Positions 10,468 to 19,381 of a stretch of DNA of 50,794 bases are shown here, in pieces (position 1 is the stretch's first letter; each line of letters opens with the position of its first letter). The position numbers were made by a program, and so were the translations under genes. This DNA is from Verrucomicrobiota bacterium. GTDB lineage: Bacteria; Verrucomicrobiota; Lentisphaeria; JABSQK01; JAJFLO01. Below the pieces are notes generated by a model. It was not told the origin of the DNA. It ran no database searches and saw only the letters and a program-made list of their open reading frames with translations. The DNA lies in NCBI GenBank assembly GCA_021772615.1, contig JAJFLQ010000028.1, positions 1 through 50,794 of the forward strand. Reading direction: 5' to 3'.

Positions 10468-10506
10468 TGTGCCTTGACCAAAGTTGATTATCGCCTTGAC
10501 CTTCAA

Positions 10507-10920
10507 CGATGCTCGAAATGAACACTGTCACGCAACGGACGGCGTCGAAACGACCCGATATCAGATCTGAGATTGAAGTTTGTAAAGATCTCCTTATGGG
10601 CCGAGAAATCAAGTGCCAATAATAAATTCGACCGAATACTCTGCCCGTGCCGCTTCGCTACGAATAGACGAGTAAGAATATCGCCACAACTATTATTGAC
10701 GTACCATCAGGTGCCCGCTTCCGTGTGCGCGCCTTGCTGTTTTTTCGGATAAGACAGTCGTTCCGAGCTGAGACTCCTCGTAGTTGAACTCAACAGGAAA
10801 TCCGGTAGCTTTAATATTCGGAATATAGAGTGTGATGACCAACAACATATCCATGATAATACTAATGCGGCGATGCCACTCAGCGTCTGTTAAATCATCA
10901 TTCACGAGCATCTTTCGTAG
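10507..10920. other. Divergent intergenic region (about 0.4 kb)
   Basis: This is the space between the MFS-HEAT gene (minus) and the TMTC-like gene (plus), so it must carry both promoters; I find no convincing consensus pair. Two perfect inverted repeats are visible: ATATTC-G-GAATAT (10814-10826), which could be an operator, and TCAGATCTGA (10561-10570). A minus-strand open frame (ATG at 10911, stop at 10693) would encode about 72 residues with one hydrophobic stretch. I recognise no family in it and do not call it a gene. Confidence 0.4.
10814..10826. promoter_or_regulatory. Perfect inverted repeat, possible operator
   Basis: ATATTC-G-GAATAT is a 13-bp perfect dyad about 95 bp upstream of the TMTC-like gene in a divergent promoter region. 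The symmetry is seen directly; binding by a regulator is inference. Confidence 0.25.
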
Positions 10921-13062
10921 ATGAATGCATCCATCCATCCCCCAGTCATGTCACAACGCAAAACGCTCTTAGGAATTAGTATAGTGATCGCAGCCGCGCT
11001 GGCAACGGCATATTGGCCGGTGAGGCACAATGCATTCGTCAACTTTGACGATGAGTCGTATATAACGGAAAATCAACACGTTCTGCATGGATTACGGGCC
11101 CGAAGCATACAATGGGCGTTTACGTCGAGTCACGCAGCGAACTGGCATCCACTAACATGGTTGTCCCACATGCTGGACTGTGAAGTATTCGGACTTGATT
11201 CTAGTGGCCATCATCTTTCAAGTGTCGTCATTCACATTGTCAATTCGATAATCTTATTACTTGTACTTTTCCGACTAACCGGCTCCGTTTGGGCAAGTGC
11301 GCTCACCGCCGCGATGTTTGCATTGCATCCCCTGCGCGTAGAGTCCGTGGCGTGGGCCGCAGAACGCAAAGATGTACTAAGCGGCTTTTTCGGTATAGTG
11401 ACGATTGGTGCGTACATAGGCTACATACAGCAACCGACACGCGCCAGGTACGGCGTCATCCTTTTGGCATTCCTGCTTGGTCTAATGTCGAAACCGATGC
11501 TGGTAACCTTGCCATTTATTCTCATACTATTGGATTATTGGCCAATCGGCAGATTGAAAGGCGTACGTCACAGGCAGCGCACTGCAATCTGGCGGGGTAT
11601 GTCGTCACAGACCCCGGCGAGAATTGCTATCGAAAAGTTACCGTTGCTGATCCTGGCGGCAATGTCTGCGGCCGTTACGTACATTGTACAACAGAAAGCC
11701 GGTGCTGTTGCTAAGATCGCGTCCCTGCCGTTGGACGAACGTCTCAGAAATGCCGTCGTGTCGTACGTTCGGTACGTGAAGAAGATTTTTTGGCCGACGG
11801 ACCTGGCAGTGCTATACCCGATTGATACCCATACGTTATCGTCGGCGGCCGCTCCCGCAGCGGCGATCCTCTTGATAGCGATCTCGCTGTTGACGTTCAA
11901 GATGCGCGACAGATTTCCGTACCTGATCGTGGGATGGTTGTGGTTTCTCGGCTCGCTGATTCCGGTTATCGGATTGGTACAGGTGGGCGCGCAGGCCATG
12001 GCAGACCGCTACACATACCTGCCATGCATCGGTATACTTATGGCGCTCTCGTGGGGGCTTGCCGATCTGTCCGCGCGCTGGCCGACCAGCCGCAAATTCA
12101 TCGCTTCTGCCGGCGTGGTCGCGGTCGTGATAATGACGCTGCTGACACGAAATCAGGTTCCATACTGGAAGAACACACAGACCTTGTTCAGCCACACACT
12201 GGAGGTGACCGAAAACAATTTTGTCGCCCACGACATACTAGGTATATCCTTATTTCGCGACGGCCGATTGGGAGAAGCTCTGCACCAGCATCAAAAAGCG
12301 CTTGAAATCAATCCGAACCACGCACAGGCGCACAGCAATATCGGCAATGTCTATTCGGAACGAGGTGATTATGACAAAGCAATCGAACATTATCTGCAGG
12401 CATTGCAGATTGATCCCAATTTTTCGGAAGCGAACCACAATCTTGGCTTGACGTGCCTGAAAACGGAAAGAATAGAGTCGGCAATTCACTGTTTTACCGC
12501 CGTGCTCCAACAACATCCGGATCACCTTGAGGCGCATCTGAATCTCGGATATGCATTCAGGAAATCAGGAAGATATGCGGACGCACTTGAGCATTTCAAT
12601 CGTGCGATCGAGCTTAATCCCGACTCCGCTATCGGTCACACGCAGGCCGGCAACACCCTAGCAGCATACGGCGAAATTGAGGCGGCAGTGAAGAGCTACG
12701 AACGAGCGATTGCGCTCGCCCCTGACGCACCAGAACCGCCCAATGCCATCGCGTGGATTCGCGCCACACATCCGGACAAAAATCATCGGGACGGCGCGGC
12801 TGCCGTAGCGTTTGCAAAGAGAGCAAACGACCTCTCGGATGTTCAAAACCCCGCTATTCTCGACACATTAGCCGCTGCCTACGCGGAAACAGGACAGTTC
12901 AACCTGGCTGTAAGTACGGTGATCAGCGCGATTTCCCAGGCACGTTACCATCTTCCCGAAGAAACCGTAAACGAAATTCGCGGACGACTGGACTTGTACA
13001 AGCAAGGGAAGGTCTACCGTGACAACACGGGATTTCCGCAGCTCAAGGATCCAGCTCAATAA
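10921..13062 (+). CDS. TMTC-like GT-C membrane glycosyltransferase with C-terminal TPRs
   Basis: This is a 713-residue protein. The N-terminal 400 or so residues are multi-spanning with features of the GT-C/O-mannosyltransferase-like (TMTC) group: a loop after the first helix with acidic NFDDESYITEN (about residues 40-50), then HPLTWLSHMLDCEVFG and the conserved FALHPLRVESVAWAAERKD segment. About five TPR units follow from residue about 430, with the usual N-P turns (for example ALEINPNHAQAHSNIGNVY and AIELNPDSAIGHTQAGN). The protein is expected in the inner membrane with the TPRs outside, transferring sugar from a lipid carrier to protein; the substrate is unknown. An alternative ATG lies at 10948. 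No clear Shine-Dalgarno sequence precedes either start. It converges on the TPR gene downstream with only 10 nt between the stops. Confidence 0.85.
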   Translation: MNASIHPPVMSQRKTLLGISIVIAAALATAYWPVRHNAFVNFDDESYITENQHVLHGLRARSIQWAFTSSHAANWHPLTWLSHMLDCEVFGLDSSGHHLSSVVIHIVNSIILLLVLFRLTGSVWASALTAAMFALHPLRVESVAWAAERKDVLSGFFGIVTIGAYIGYIQQPTRARYGVILLAFLLGLMSKPMLVTLPFILILLDYWPIGRLKGVRHRQRTAIWRGMSSQTPARIAIEKLPLLILAAMSAAVTYIVQQKAGAVAKIASLPLDERLRNAVVSYVRYVKKIFWPTDLAVLYPIDTHTLSSAAAPAAAILLIAISLLTFKMRDRFPYLIVGWLWFLGSLIPVIGLVQVGAQAMADRYTYLPCIGILMALSWGLADLSARWPTSRKFIASAGVVAVVIMTLLTRNQVPYWKNTQTLFSHTLEVTENNFVAHDILGISLFRDGRLGEALHQHQKALEINPNHAQAHSNIGNVYSERGDYDKAIEHYLQALQIDPNFSEANHNLGLTCLKTERIESAIHCFTAVLQQHPDHLEAHLNLGYAFRKSGRYADALEHFNRAIELNPDSAIGHTQAGNTLAAYGEIEAAVKSYERAIALAPDAPEPPNAIAWIRATHPDKNHRDGAAAVAFAKRANDLSDVQNPAILDTLAAAYAETGQFNLAVSTVISAISQARYHLPEETVNEIRGRLDLYKQGKVYRDNTGFPQLKDPAQ

Positions 13063-13077
13063 ACGTCCGCGTTTATT
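13058..13077. terminator. Hairpin between convergent genes that embeds both stop codons
   Basis: AATAAACG-TCCG-CGTTTATT is a perfect 8-bp stem with a TCCG tetraloop closed by G-C. The TAA of the plus-strand gene (13060-13062) and the TAA of the minus-strand gene (13073-13075) lie in the two arms. The A/T-rich outer arms give a short T-rich tail in each direction, so a compact bidirectional terminator is plausible, but the stem is weak. Confidence 0.45.
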
Positions 13078-15115
13078 CTGTATCATGAACCGATTTCTTC
13101 ATGTTACGCAGTAAGCGCAACGAGTCGGCACGCCCGTCAAATGACTCTGATAATTTCAACGCCTGCCGTAACGCCAACGTCGCATCACCGTATTTTTTCG
13201 ATTCGTACAATACTTTTCCAAGATGATACCATATTTCAGGACTCTCGCGTTGCAGATAGATCGAGCGCCTCAACATGTCCTCTGCATTAGTGAGATCGCC
13301 TCCGTGATAATATGCCCATCCCAAACTGTCGTTGATCACGCTACTGTTGGGAAATTGTCTCCGCACCGCTGATAAAATTCTGATCGCTTCAGTAACATTG
13401 CCGGGCTCGCCGGTAGCAAGAAGGATCATGCCCACATTGTTCGCGGTAACGGGATTGGGATTTTTTTGCAGCGCAGATTGGTACCATTTCAGTGCTGACG
13501 CCACCTCCCCGGTCCGATAATACAAATCACCCAGCTTACGGTCCACCTGAGCGGCTTGCGGATGACTTAGTGCCGTAGCCAAACCGGTTTCGATAGCCAT
13601 CCCGTCATTCCCCAAATAATGCCATGCATCCAATTTTATCAGCAGCACATCCAGATCACTGGGATCGGACGCTAGAATCTCGTCGGCGATCTCGATAGCG
13701 CGCTCGAACCGTTCCTGGCCCATGTTGGCGTTAGCCAAGACCTTGAGTGCATGAATATCCGCCGGGGACCGCTCGACAATGTCCTGCACCGTTTCAATCG
13801 CAAATGAATACATTCCTTTTCTGTTGTAGATCTTGGCAAGCAGAATAGCGGAGTCGTAATGCTCGGGGAATTGCGAGGTCAGGTCGACGAGTAACTTCGA
13901 CGCCTGATCTATATCATCATTTTTTACGAGCAACGCAATCTTTGAGAAGCGGACATCCGGATTGGCGGGAAATCTGAGTAATAACTGGTCGTAGAGTTGA
14001 CTGGCGGCGTGCACATCGCCTGTCATCTCCTTCAGTTTGGCCTTCAACAGGTGCGCTTGAATGTTGTCAGGTTGCCTGGGCAGAACCCTGTTAAGTATTG
14101 CAGAACCGGCATCAAATTCACGCCGGGCAATGGCGACTGTCGCCAGCCCAACCTGTGCAGCGACCGACTCTGAATTTAATTCAAGCGATTGACGATAACA
14201 GCGCTCCGCTTCCTCCAACGCATTGAGCTTAAGATAGAGATCCCCAGCCTGGTCGAAGTAGTAGAAATGCGTTACCGGCATGGCGACAGCCTGATCCAGC
14301 GTCAAACGGGCATCGGTCACATTTTTTTCCCGAAAATGGCACTCTGCGACAATAAGGAGGGCGTCCGGCTCCGATGGATTCAAACGATGGGCCGTTTCGG
14401 CGAATCGGGCAGCCTGATACCATTGCCGCCCTTCCAGCGCCAACCGAGACAATTTCAGGTGGGCGTCACGCAAGGCCGGATCGACGTGAACCGCATGTTC
14501 AAAATGTTGTCGAGCTTCATCCGGACGCTCGAGCCGTAACAAGCATTCACCGATATTGTAATGCAAGCCGGCTGTACCCGTGTCGGACCGTTCAATTTCC
14601 TGATATACGGCAAGCGCGTCACGCCATCGGCCGGCAGCGAACATTCTGTCAGCACTGTCAAGCTGATTGGCGCTTATATGTTCCGGCGTCACAGCGGCTC
14701 TAGTACGAATCTCCGTCGCCGCAACCAGGATTCCAGACCAGACGAGCGTCAAGCCTGCACCTACCCCGAACAAGCGTAGCCACGATGGCTTCCAGCAGTC
14801 ATGAAGGCGTTGCAGGTTGGCGCGGCAATAATTCACGCAGCTTCCTGGTTCCCGCACGTGGTCCGGACACAGGCAAGCAAACATTCGAGGATTGGCGAAG
14901 TACCGTCCAGGGAGGCACGCGTAATCGCCGTTTGGCAACATTTTGGTGAAGCAACCGAATATCCACTTCTTATCTGGGCGACTGCCAAGCGAACTCCGGA
15001 TTGTAAAATACAGCAGCCAGATCAGACCGATCAGGTAATAAACTGTCAGCAAAATCAGGTCCAGAGGAAAACGTAAAATCTTAAAGAGTCGATTGAGCAA
15101 TGTCATTGTCCTCAT
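13073..15115 (-). CDS. Membrane-anchored TPR-repeat protein with Cys-rich loop
   Basis: This is a 680-residue protein. A strongly hydrophobic segment lies at about residues 14-40 and a second at about 112-135. The loop between them has seven cysteines in 53 residues (C55, C67, C81, C83, C93, C97, C107), which suggests metal binding or disulfides. From about residue 150 to the end there are roughly a dozen TPR units (for example HYNIGECLLRLERPDEARQH, AEDMLRRSIYLQRESPEIWY). The large TPR domain is probably a periplasmic or cytoplasmic protein-interaction scaffold. TPR proteins of this type occur in PEP-CTERM/exopolysaccharide loci, and a PEP-CTERM gene starts 823 bp away on the other strand, but a shared role is inference. 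A second in-frame ATG is at 15106. Confidence 0.85.
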   Translation of the reverse strand: MRTMTLLNRLFKILRFPLDLILLTVYYLIGLIWLLYFTIRSSLGSRPDKKWIFGCFTKMLPNGDYACLPGRYFANPRMFACLCPDHVREPGSCVNYCRANLQRLHDCWKPSWLRLFGVGAGLTLVWSGILVAATEIRTRAAVTPEHISANQLDSADRMFAAGRWRDALAVYQEIERSDTGTAGLHYNIGECLLRLERPDEARQHFEHAVHVDPALRDAHLKLSRLALEGRQWYQAARFAETAHRLNPSEPDALLIVAECHFREKNVTDARLTLDQAVAMPVTHFYYFDQAGDLYLKLNALEEAERCYRQSLELNSESVAAQVGLATVAIARREFDAGSAILNRVLPRQPDNIQAHLLKAKLKEMTGDVHAASQLYDQLLLRFPANPDVRFSKIALLVKNDDIDQASKLLVDLTSQFPEHYDSAILLAKIYNRKGMYSFAIETVQDIVERSPADIHALKVLANANMGQERFERAIEIADEILASDPSDLDVLLIKLDAWHYLGNDGMAIETGLATALSHPQAAQVDRKLGDLYYRTGEVASALKWYQSALQKNPNPVTANNVGMILLATGEPGNVTEAIRILSAVRRQFPNSSVINDSLGWAYYHGGDLTNAEDMLRRSIYLQRESPEIWYHLGKVLYESKKYGDATLALRQALKLSESFDGRADSLRLLRNMKKSVHDTE

Positions 15116-15938
15116 AAGTTTAGAAGAAATCCGAGTACTATGGATATAGCCATGCCGTGTAAACGTTCAAGGCTATCACCGTGACCACATTCGTTTCAGA
15201 ATTAACAATTCGTGTCAGAAACGGAGATACACGATCGAGTTGATCCGCAACTGCAGGAGGGCGGGCAAGCTACAATCATCGTATGTTTCCAATCACAGCA
15301 GGTTGCTTGCGACTAATAGATCCGGTAAAGTACGGTTTATCAAATTTCCCGTCGACAGACCGACAATTCCCAGATGCGCACAGATGATTCGGTGCATTTG
15401 ACGCAAAAAGCAACAAATACCGCGATTATATCCATGGTCAAATAACGCGTGGACGCAGCAGATTGACGTTCATCAATAGAATCCGTTAACGCGTTGGATA
15501 CGGACATCTTATGGTTAATCCGGGAGCACTACGGCGCGACACGCCGCATCGACACCGAGCCGGAAGGGTGATCGGTCATCATGGGATTGAAATGGGTACG
15601 AGTAAGTATGCAAATGATGTGCGGCAGGCCTATCCTGCCGCAACAAATACAACCAAAATCACAAAATGGATCGTCATTCCACTTGCATTTGCAGCAATAA
15701 TTGACTATATTGTTACCATTGCTGACCGCATGAAACCATCTGGGCGACTCACAGCCGGTTGCAGCGGCTGGCGATATGTGGCAGCAAAGTTTCGCAACCA
15801 TTTGACTTTCATCATTGGTTGGTGTATCTTAATACCGTTGTTCGACCTTAAATTTTGATTTAATGAAAATCTGCTAATGTTGAGCGATATATCAAACTGA
15901 CAAAAAAACACTCAGAAACCAGTCGGGAGACACTAAGA
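15116..15938. other. Long non-coding divergent region (0.8 kb)
   Basis: No convincing gene lies here. A plus-strand frame 15511-15858 (115 codons) has no recognisable family, is mostly low-similarity basic sequence with one hydrophobic patch, and contains a strong hairpin, so I leave it out. Structures seen are a 9-bp perfect stem at 15620-15642, a 6-bp stem at 15752-15770, and an extended -10-like TGCTAATGT at 15872-15880 with poor -35, which could serve the PEP-CTERM gene. Confidence 0.5.
15620..15642. repeat. Perfect 9-bp stem-loop in intergenic region
   Basis: TGCGGCAGG-CCTAT-CCTGCCGCA is a G/C-rich hairpin with a 5-nt loop and no following T-tract. It could be a REP-like unit or a structured leader; only the symmetry is seen. 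Confidence 0.5.
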
Positions 15939-16757
15939 ATGCGCAATAAAATACCTTTATCAAAATTAACATTCGGCGTAATTTGCTCATGCGCCCTGGG
16001 GTTGGCAGGAAACACCAGTCATGGACTGCTGATCGATTCGTTTTCCGGTCCATTCCAGTCCACGTCTACAACAGCAATAGAAGCGATAAGTAACGTGAAA
16101 AACGTCGCTACAAGTATTGTACTTGGCGGCCAGCGAGACACGCTCCTGGACCACACGGCGGGTAGTTTTAACGAAACGTCTTTCGAAATTAATTTCGATC
16201 CAGGTGGGACAAACACGGCAAGTCCACCACCAACCGGCTTTTACACGCACAGCAACAATCCTCCCAATGTAGAGGCGACAATGTTGTTTCAATGGGACGG
16301 TGTCGATGAAGCCACGACGCCACCGGCGGGCACCTCGCTTTCGCTTGACACAGATGGTCTTGGCGGTGTGGATATTACGGAAGGCGGTACGAATCTTGAG
16401 TTGGCAATGATTATTCTCGAGAAGGACTCGGTTCAGTTGGATTTCGACTTCACCATTTATGACATGGATGGTGATTTCGCCACCGAGTCATTAAGTCTGA
16501 CGACGTCAATATCTTCCAGCACGCGGATCCCTATACTGTTGAGCGACTTCACAACCACAAACCCATTGCTTGATTTGAGCGATGTCGGCGCAATCACACT
16601 GTTTATCTCATCGCCAAGCGCAGCGTGGGATGTGACGATCGACGAAATTAACACCAGTGGCTTGGTACCTGAGCCCGGCACCTCTGCAATGTTCGGACTG
16701 GGCATATTTGGCTTGGCAGCGTACCGTCGACGGAAGCAGAATCAAATAAAAGGTTGA
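15939..16757 (+). CDS. PEP-CTERM sorting domain protein
   Basis: This is a 272-residue secreted protein. It has an N-terminal signal peptide (basic MRNK start, hydrophobic core to about residue 28) and a C-terminal PEP-CTERM signal: VPEPGTSAMFGLGIFGLAAY followed by an Arg/Lys cluster (about 243-267). In known systems the exosortase cleaves at this signal after export and the protein ends up at the cell surface or in the matrix. The middle is Thr/Ser/Gly-rich and beta-like, with no catalytic motif that I recognise. GGGAG at 15925-15929 supports the ATG at 15939. No exosortase is encoded in this window, so the enzyme must be elsewhere. Transcription ends at the strong terminator at 16793-16831. 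Confidence 0.9.
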   Translation: MRNKIPLSKLTFGVICSCALGLAGNTSHGLLIDSFSGPFQSTSTTAIEAISNVKNVATSIVLGGQRDTLLDHTAGSFNETSFEINFDPGGTNTASPPPTGFYTHSNNPPNVEATMLFQWDGVDEATTPPAGTSLSLDTDGLGGVDITEGGTNLELAMIILEKDSVQLDFDFTIYDMDGDFATESLSLTTSISSSTRIPILLSDFTTTNPLLDLSDVGAITLFISSPSAAWDVTIDEINTSGLVPEPGTSAMFGLGIFGLAAYRRRKQNQIKG

Positions 16758-16792
16758 TGGCGTAAAAAGACTTTACGATTTAATTCGTTTCT

Positions 16793-16831
16793 AAAAAATG
16801 CCCCCAAGGAAATTTCTTGGGGGCATTTTTT
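16793..16831. terminator. Strong intrinsic terminator, symmetric
   Basis: AAAAAATGCCCCCAAG is followed by a 7-nt loop and then its exact complement running into a T-tract. The 16-bp perfect stem has a C/G core and A/T flanks on both sides, so it should terminate transcription rightward after the PEP-CTERM gene and could work leftward too. Confidence 0.92.
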
Positions 16832-16900
16832 TTGTTACCGAGTTGTGGTACGGTACTCCGACACCGTCGAATCGTCGGTGAATCTCGTAATGCGACATAA

Positions 16901-18340
16901 ATGATGAAGAATATGATTGCTATTGTGGTTGCTGTTGTGCTTGCGATCGGATGCGGAAACAATAAAAATGCTGCTTCAGAAGACCGCGGTCGCGCTCCTG
17001 ACATGATGAAGCGAAAGCCGTCCGAGCCGCTAGCCGGCGCTGTTGTAATCGTTTTGGATACGGTTCGAGCCGACCATATGTCATGTTATGGACACACTCG
17101 ACAAACTACTCCGGCGATAGACAAACTCGCTGCCAAAGGCATTCGCTTTGACCAGGCTATCAGTTTGGCGCCGTGGACTCTGCCAAGTATAGCTTCCATG
17201 CTATCCGGGTTACCACCGGATCTTGCCATGAATGACAAACGACGGCTGAAGAGATCGATTGTTCAAGAGATATCCCAAGCGGGCTACACTACATCCGGCA
17301 TCACAGAAGGTGGATTCGTATCGAAATATTTTGGCATGGATATCGGTTTCAGCCATTATTATGAGGCAGAAGGTGCTGTTCGCTTGCGGCACGGAAACAC
17401 GAAGGACGTCGAGCCGGATCGCAATGACGCCGGCGGCATCGAAACGACATTCGCCAAAGCAAAGGCCTGGTTATCAGACAACTACACAGAATCATTCATG
17501 CTGTTCATTCACACGTACGAAGCGCACACGCCGTACACCAATCATTACTTTACGGATGAACTCGCCCCAGGCCGGATTGGTCCGGTATTCAAAATTGAAT
17601 ATCTTGATGAGATTCGGAATGACCGACTGAAATTAGACGAGTCAGAAAGACATTACGTCGAAGCACTTTACGACGGCGACATACGCTCAACCGATCATTA
17701 CGTCGAGGATTTTCTCGATTTTATGGCAGATCTCGGCTTGGATCAAAAGACACTTGTCGTTATTACGAGTGATCATGGAGAAGAGCTTGGTGATCACCAT
17801 AGGAGATTCAGTTATGATCATGGCCACTCATTAAAGGATGACATGCTTCGGGTACCGCTGATCATTTATCACCCGACTGCCACCTATCATTCGAAAACAG
17901 TGGACGTACAGGTCGGGTTGCATCAGGTGTTACCTACGGTGGCTGAAATCCTCGAGGTACCGCTGCCGGATGAATTCGCACGCTTGAGTTTGTGCTCGGT
18001 CATGGATGGTGTTGGTGGCGTCGATCGACCGCTACTCAGTGGCGGGATTAAGGCGGGTCCCCAACGGTACAGTTTACGAAACAGTGGATATAAGTTTATC
18101 AAAGTTTTTGGCCCCCAAACCGAAGACCTCGATGTTCCTGACATCCAATTGTATAACCTGATTGAGGATCCTCACGAGTACAGCAATATTGCTGACGCTG
18201 AGCCCGCAATCGCGGACAAGATGTCTAGGCAACTTGAAAAAGCTGTTAATCAGCTAAAACAGAACGCACAGTCAATGCCTTCAACTGTGGAGGATGACGC
18301 CCTTTTGAATCGGCTCCGGTCGCTCGGCTATTTGAAGTAA
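16901..18340 (+). CDS. Sulfatase-fold lipoprotein (alkaline phosphatase superfamily) with Thr nucleophile
   Basis: This 479-residue protein begins with a lipoprotein signal whose lipobox is LAIGC, with Cys18 as the lipidation site. The sulfatase/phosphatase core starts with VVIVLDTVRADH (metal Asp53) and later shows ITSDHGEELGDHH (second metal site). In place of the C/S-x-P-S-R formylglycine motif it has WTLPS with Thr93 at the nucleophile position. It is therefore unlikely to be a formylglycine-dependent sulfatase; Thr nucleophiles are known in phospho-transferring members such as LTA-synthase-like enzymes. The substrate is unknown, perhaps a sulfate, phosphate or phosphoglycerol ester in the cell envelope. 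ATG codons at 16901 and 16904 are both possible starts, without a clear Shine-Dalgarno sequence. It precedes the MBL-fold gene by 54 nt. Confidence 0.88.
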   Translation: MMKNMIAIVVAVVLAIGCGNNKNAASEDRGRAPDMMKRKPSEPLAGAVVIVLDTVRADHMSCYGHTRQTTPAIDKLAAKGIRFDQAISLAPWTLPSIASMLSGLPPDLAMNDKRRLKRSIVQEISQAGYTTSGITEGGFVSKYFGMDIGFSHYYEAEGAVRLRHGNTKDVEPDRNDAGGIETTFAKAKAWLSDNYTESFMLFIHTYEAHTPYTNHYFTDELAPGRIGPVFKIEYLDEIRNDRLKLDESERHYVEALYDGDIRSTDHYVEDFLDFMADLGLDQKTLVVITSDHGEELGDHHRRFSYDHGHSLKDDMLRVPLIIYHPTATYHSKTVDVQVGLHQVLPTVAEILEVPLPDEFARLSLCSVMDGVGGVDRPLLSGGIKAGPQRYSLRNSGYKFIKVFGPQTEDLDVPDIQLYNLIEDPHEYSNIADAEPAIADKMSRQLEKAVNQLKQNAQSMPSTVEDDALLNRLRSLGYLK

Positions 18341-18394
18341 ATCAACATCATCGACCGGACAAGAATAATGAACATGTGCATGTAATACAGGTAA

Positions 18395-19357
18395 ATGACA
18401 ATGATCGCATACAAGATAAGAACCCTACAGAATGTGCTTCAGCACAGACTGTTTGCAATACTCATTTTTTCCCTATTCTCGGCCCAAATCGCCTCTGGTA
18501 ACGAGGCCGGATCCAGCCCACATTCTGGTGAATTCGACCACATACACATAAATACCATAGCCGTTGAGGCCGAAATCTACATGCTACAGGGAAAGGGCGG
18601 GAATATTGGGGTATGCGTCGGTGAGGACGGCGTCTTCATGATCGATGATCAATTTGCCCCGTTGTCGACGAAGATTGTCGAAGCGCTTGCAGCGGTAAGC
18701 AATGCACCGATTCGATTCGTGATAAATACCCATTGGCATGCGGATCATACGGGTGGCAATATGAACTTTGCGGACAGCGGCGCCGTGATCGTGTCGCACG
18801 AGAACGTGCGCACCAGATTGGCAGCAGATCAGTTTATCGCCGCATTTCAGAAAACCGTGCCGGCGGCGCCGGCGGGTGCATTACCAATCATCACCTTCTC
18901 GAATTCGATGACATTCCACCTGAACGGCGAGGACATTCATGTATTCCATCTACCCTCTTCCCACACCGACGGCGACAGTGTCATCCACTTCAAAACGTCC
19001 AATGTGATTCATACTGGCGACATTTTTTTCAACGGCATGTATCCCTTCATCGATGGATCCACCGGCGGCTCTATCGATGGCGTGATCGCATCCCTGAATA
19101 CGATCATCGCGTTGTGCAATGAACACACCAAGGTCATCCCCGGCCACGGTGAACTCGGCGACCGTACAGCGATAACTGCGTCGAGGGATATGCTCGTTGA
19201 AGTTAGGAAGCGCATACAATCGTACATTAACAACGGCAAGTCAAAGGATGAGACCGTCGCTGCAAAGCCGCTTTCAGATATAGAGCGTGCATGGACCAAG
19301 GGTTTTTTAAGCAGTGACCAGTTCACCGGTATCGTCTACGAACTGCTGAAGGAATAA
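18395..19357 (+). CDS. Exported metallo-beta-lactamase-fold hydrolase
   Basis: This 320-residue protein has an N-terminal hydrophobic signal (about residues 18-33, ending near QIASGN). The MBL metal ligands are all present: THWHADH (His113, His115, Asp117, His118), PSSHTDGD, HTGDIFF and PGHG. The spacing resembles the secreted class-B-like / quinoprotein-relay (SoxH-like) subgroup rather than true beta-lactamases. It is expected to hydrolyse a small ester, thioester or lactam in the periplasm; the substrate is not visible from sequence. It lies 54 nt behind the sulfatase-fold gene on the same strand, so they may be co-expressed. A second in-frame ATG is at 18401. It faces the toxin gene with 24 nt between the stops. 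Confidence 0.9.
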   Translation: MTMIAYKIRTLQNVLQHRLFAILIFSLFSAQIASGNEAGSSPHSGEFDHIHINTIAVEAEIYMLQGKGGNIGVCVGEDGVFMIDDQFAPLSTKIVEALAAVSNAPIRFVINTHWHADHTGGNMNFADSGAVIVSHENVRTRLAADQFIAAFQKTVPAAPAGALPIITFSNSMTFHLNGEDIHVFHLPSSHTDGDSVIHFKTSNVIHTGDIFFNGMYPFIDGSTGGSIDGVIASLNTIIALCNEHTKVIPGHGELGDRTAITASRDMLVEVRKRIQSYINNGKSKDETVAAKPLSDIERAWTKGFLSSDQFTGIVYELLKE

Positions 19358-19381
19358 ATAGAACAATCCCGAAAGCAGGCA

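Noticed and set aside
10693..10911. About 72-codon minus-strand frame between the MFS-HEAT and TMTC-like genes
   Set aside because: There is no recognisable domain, no clear ribosome site, and it occupies the divergent promoter region. Possible but not supported.
15511..15858. 115-codon plus-strand open frame before the PEP-CTERM gene
   Set aside because: It has no family resemblance, an atypical composition, an internal G/C hairpin, and overlapping open frames on the other strand; it is probably non-coding.
18395..19357. Antibiotic-resistance beta-lactamase
   Set aside because: The metal ligands are generic to the MBL fold and other features point to a different hydrolase subgroup; no evidence for beta-lactam hydrolysis.
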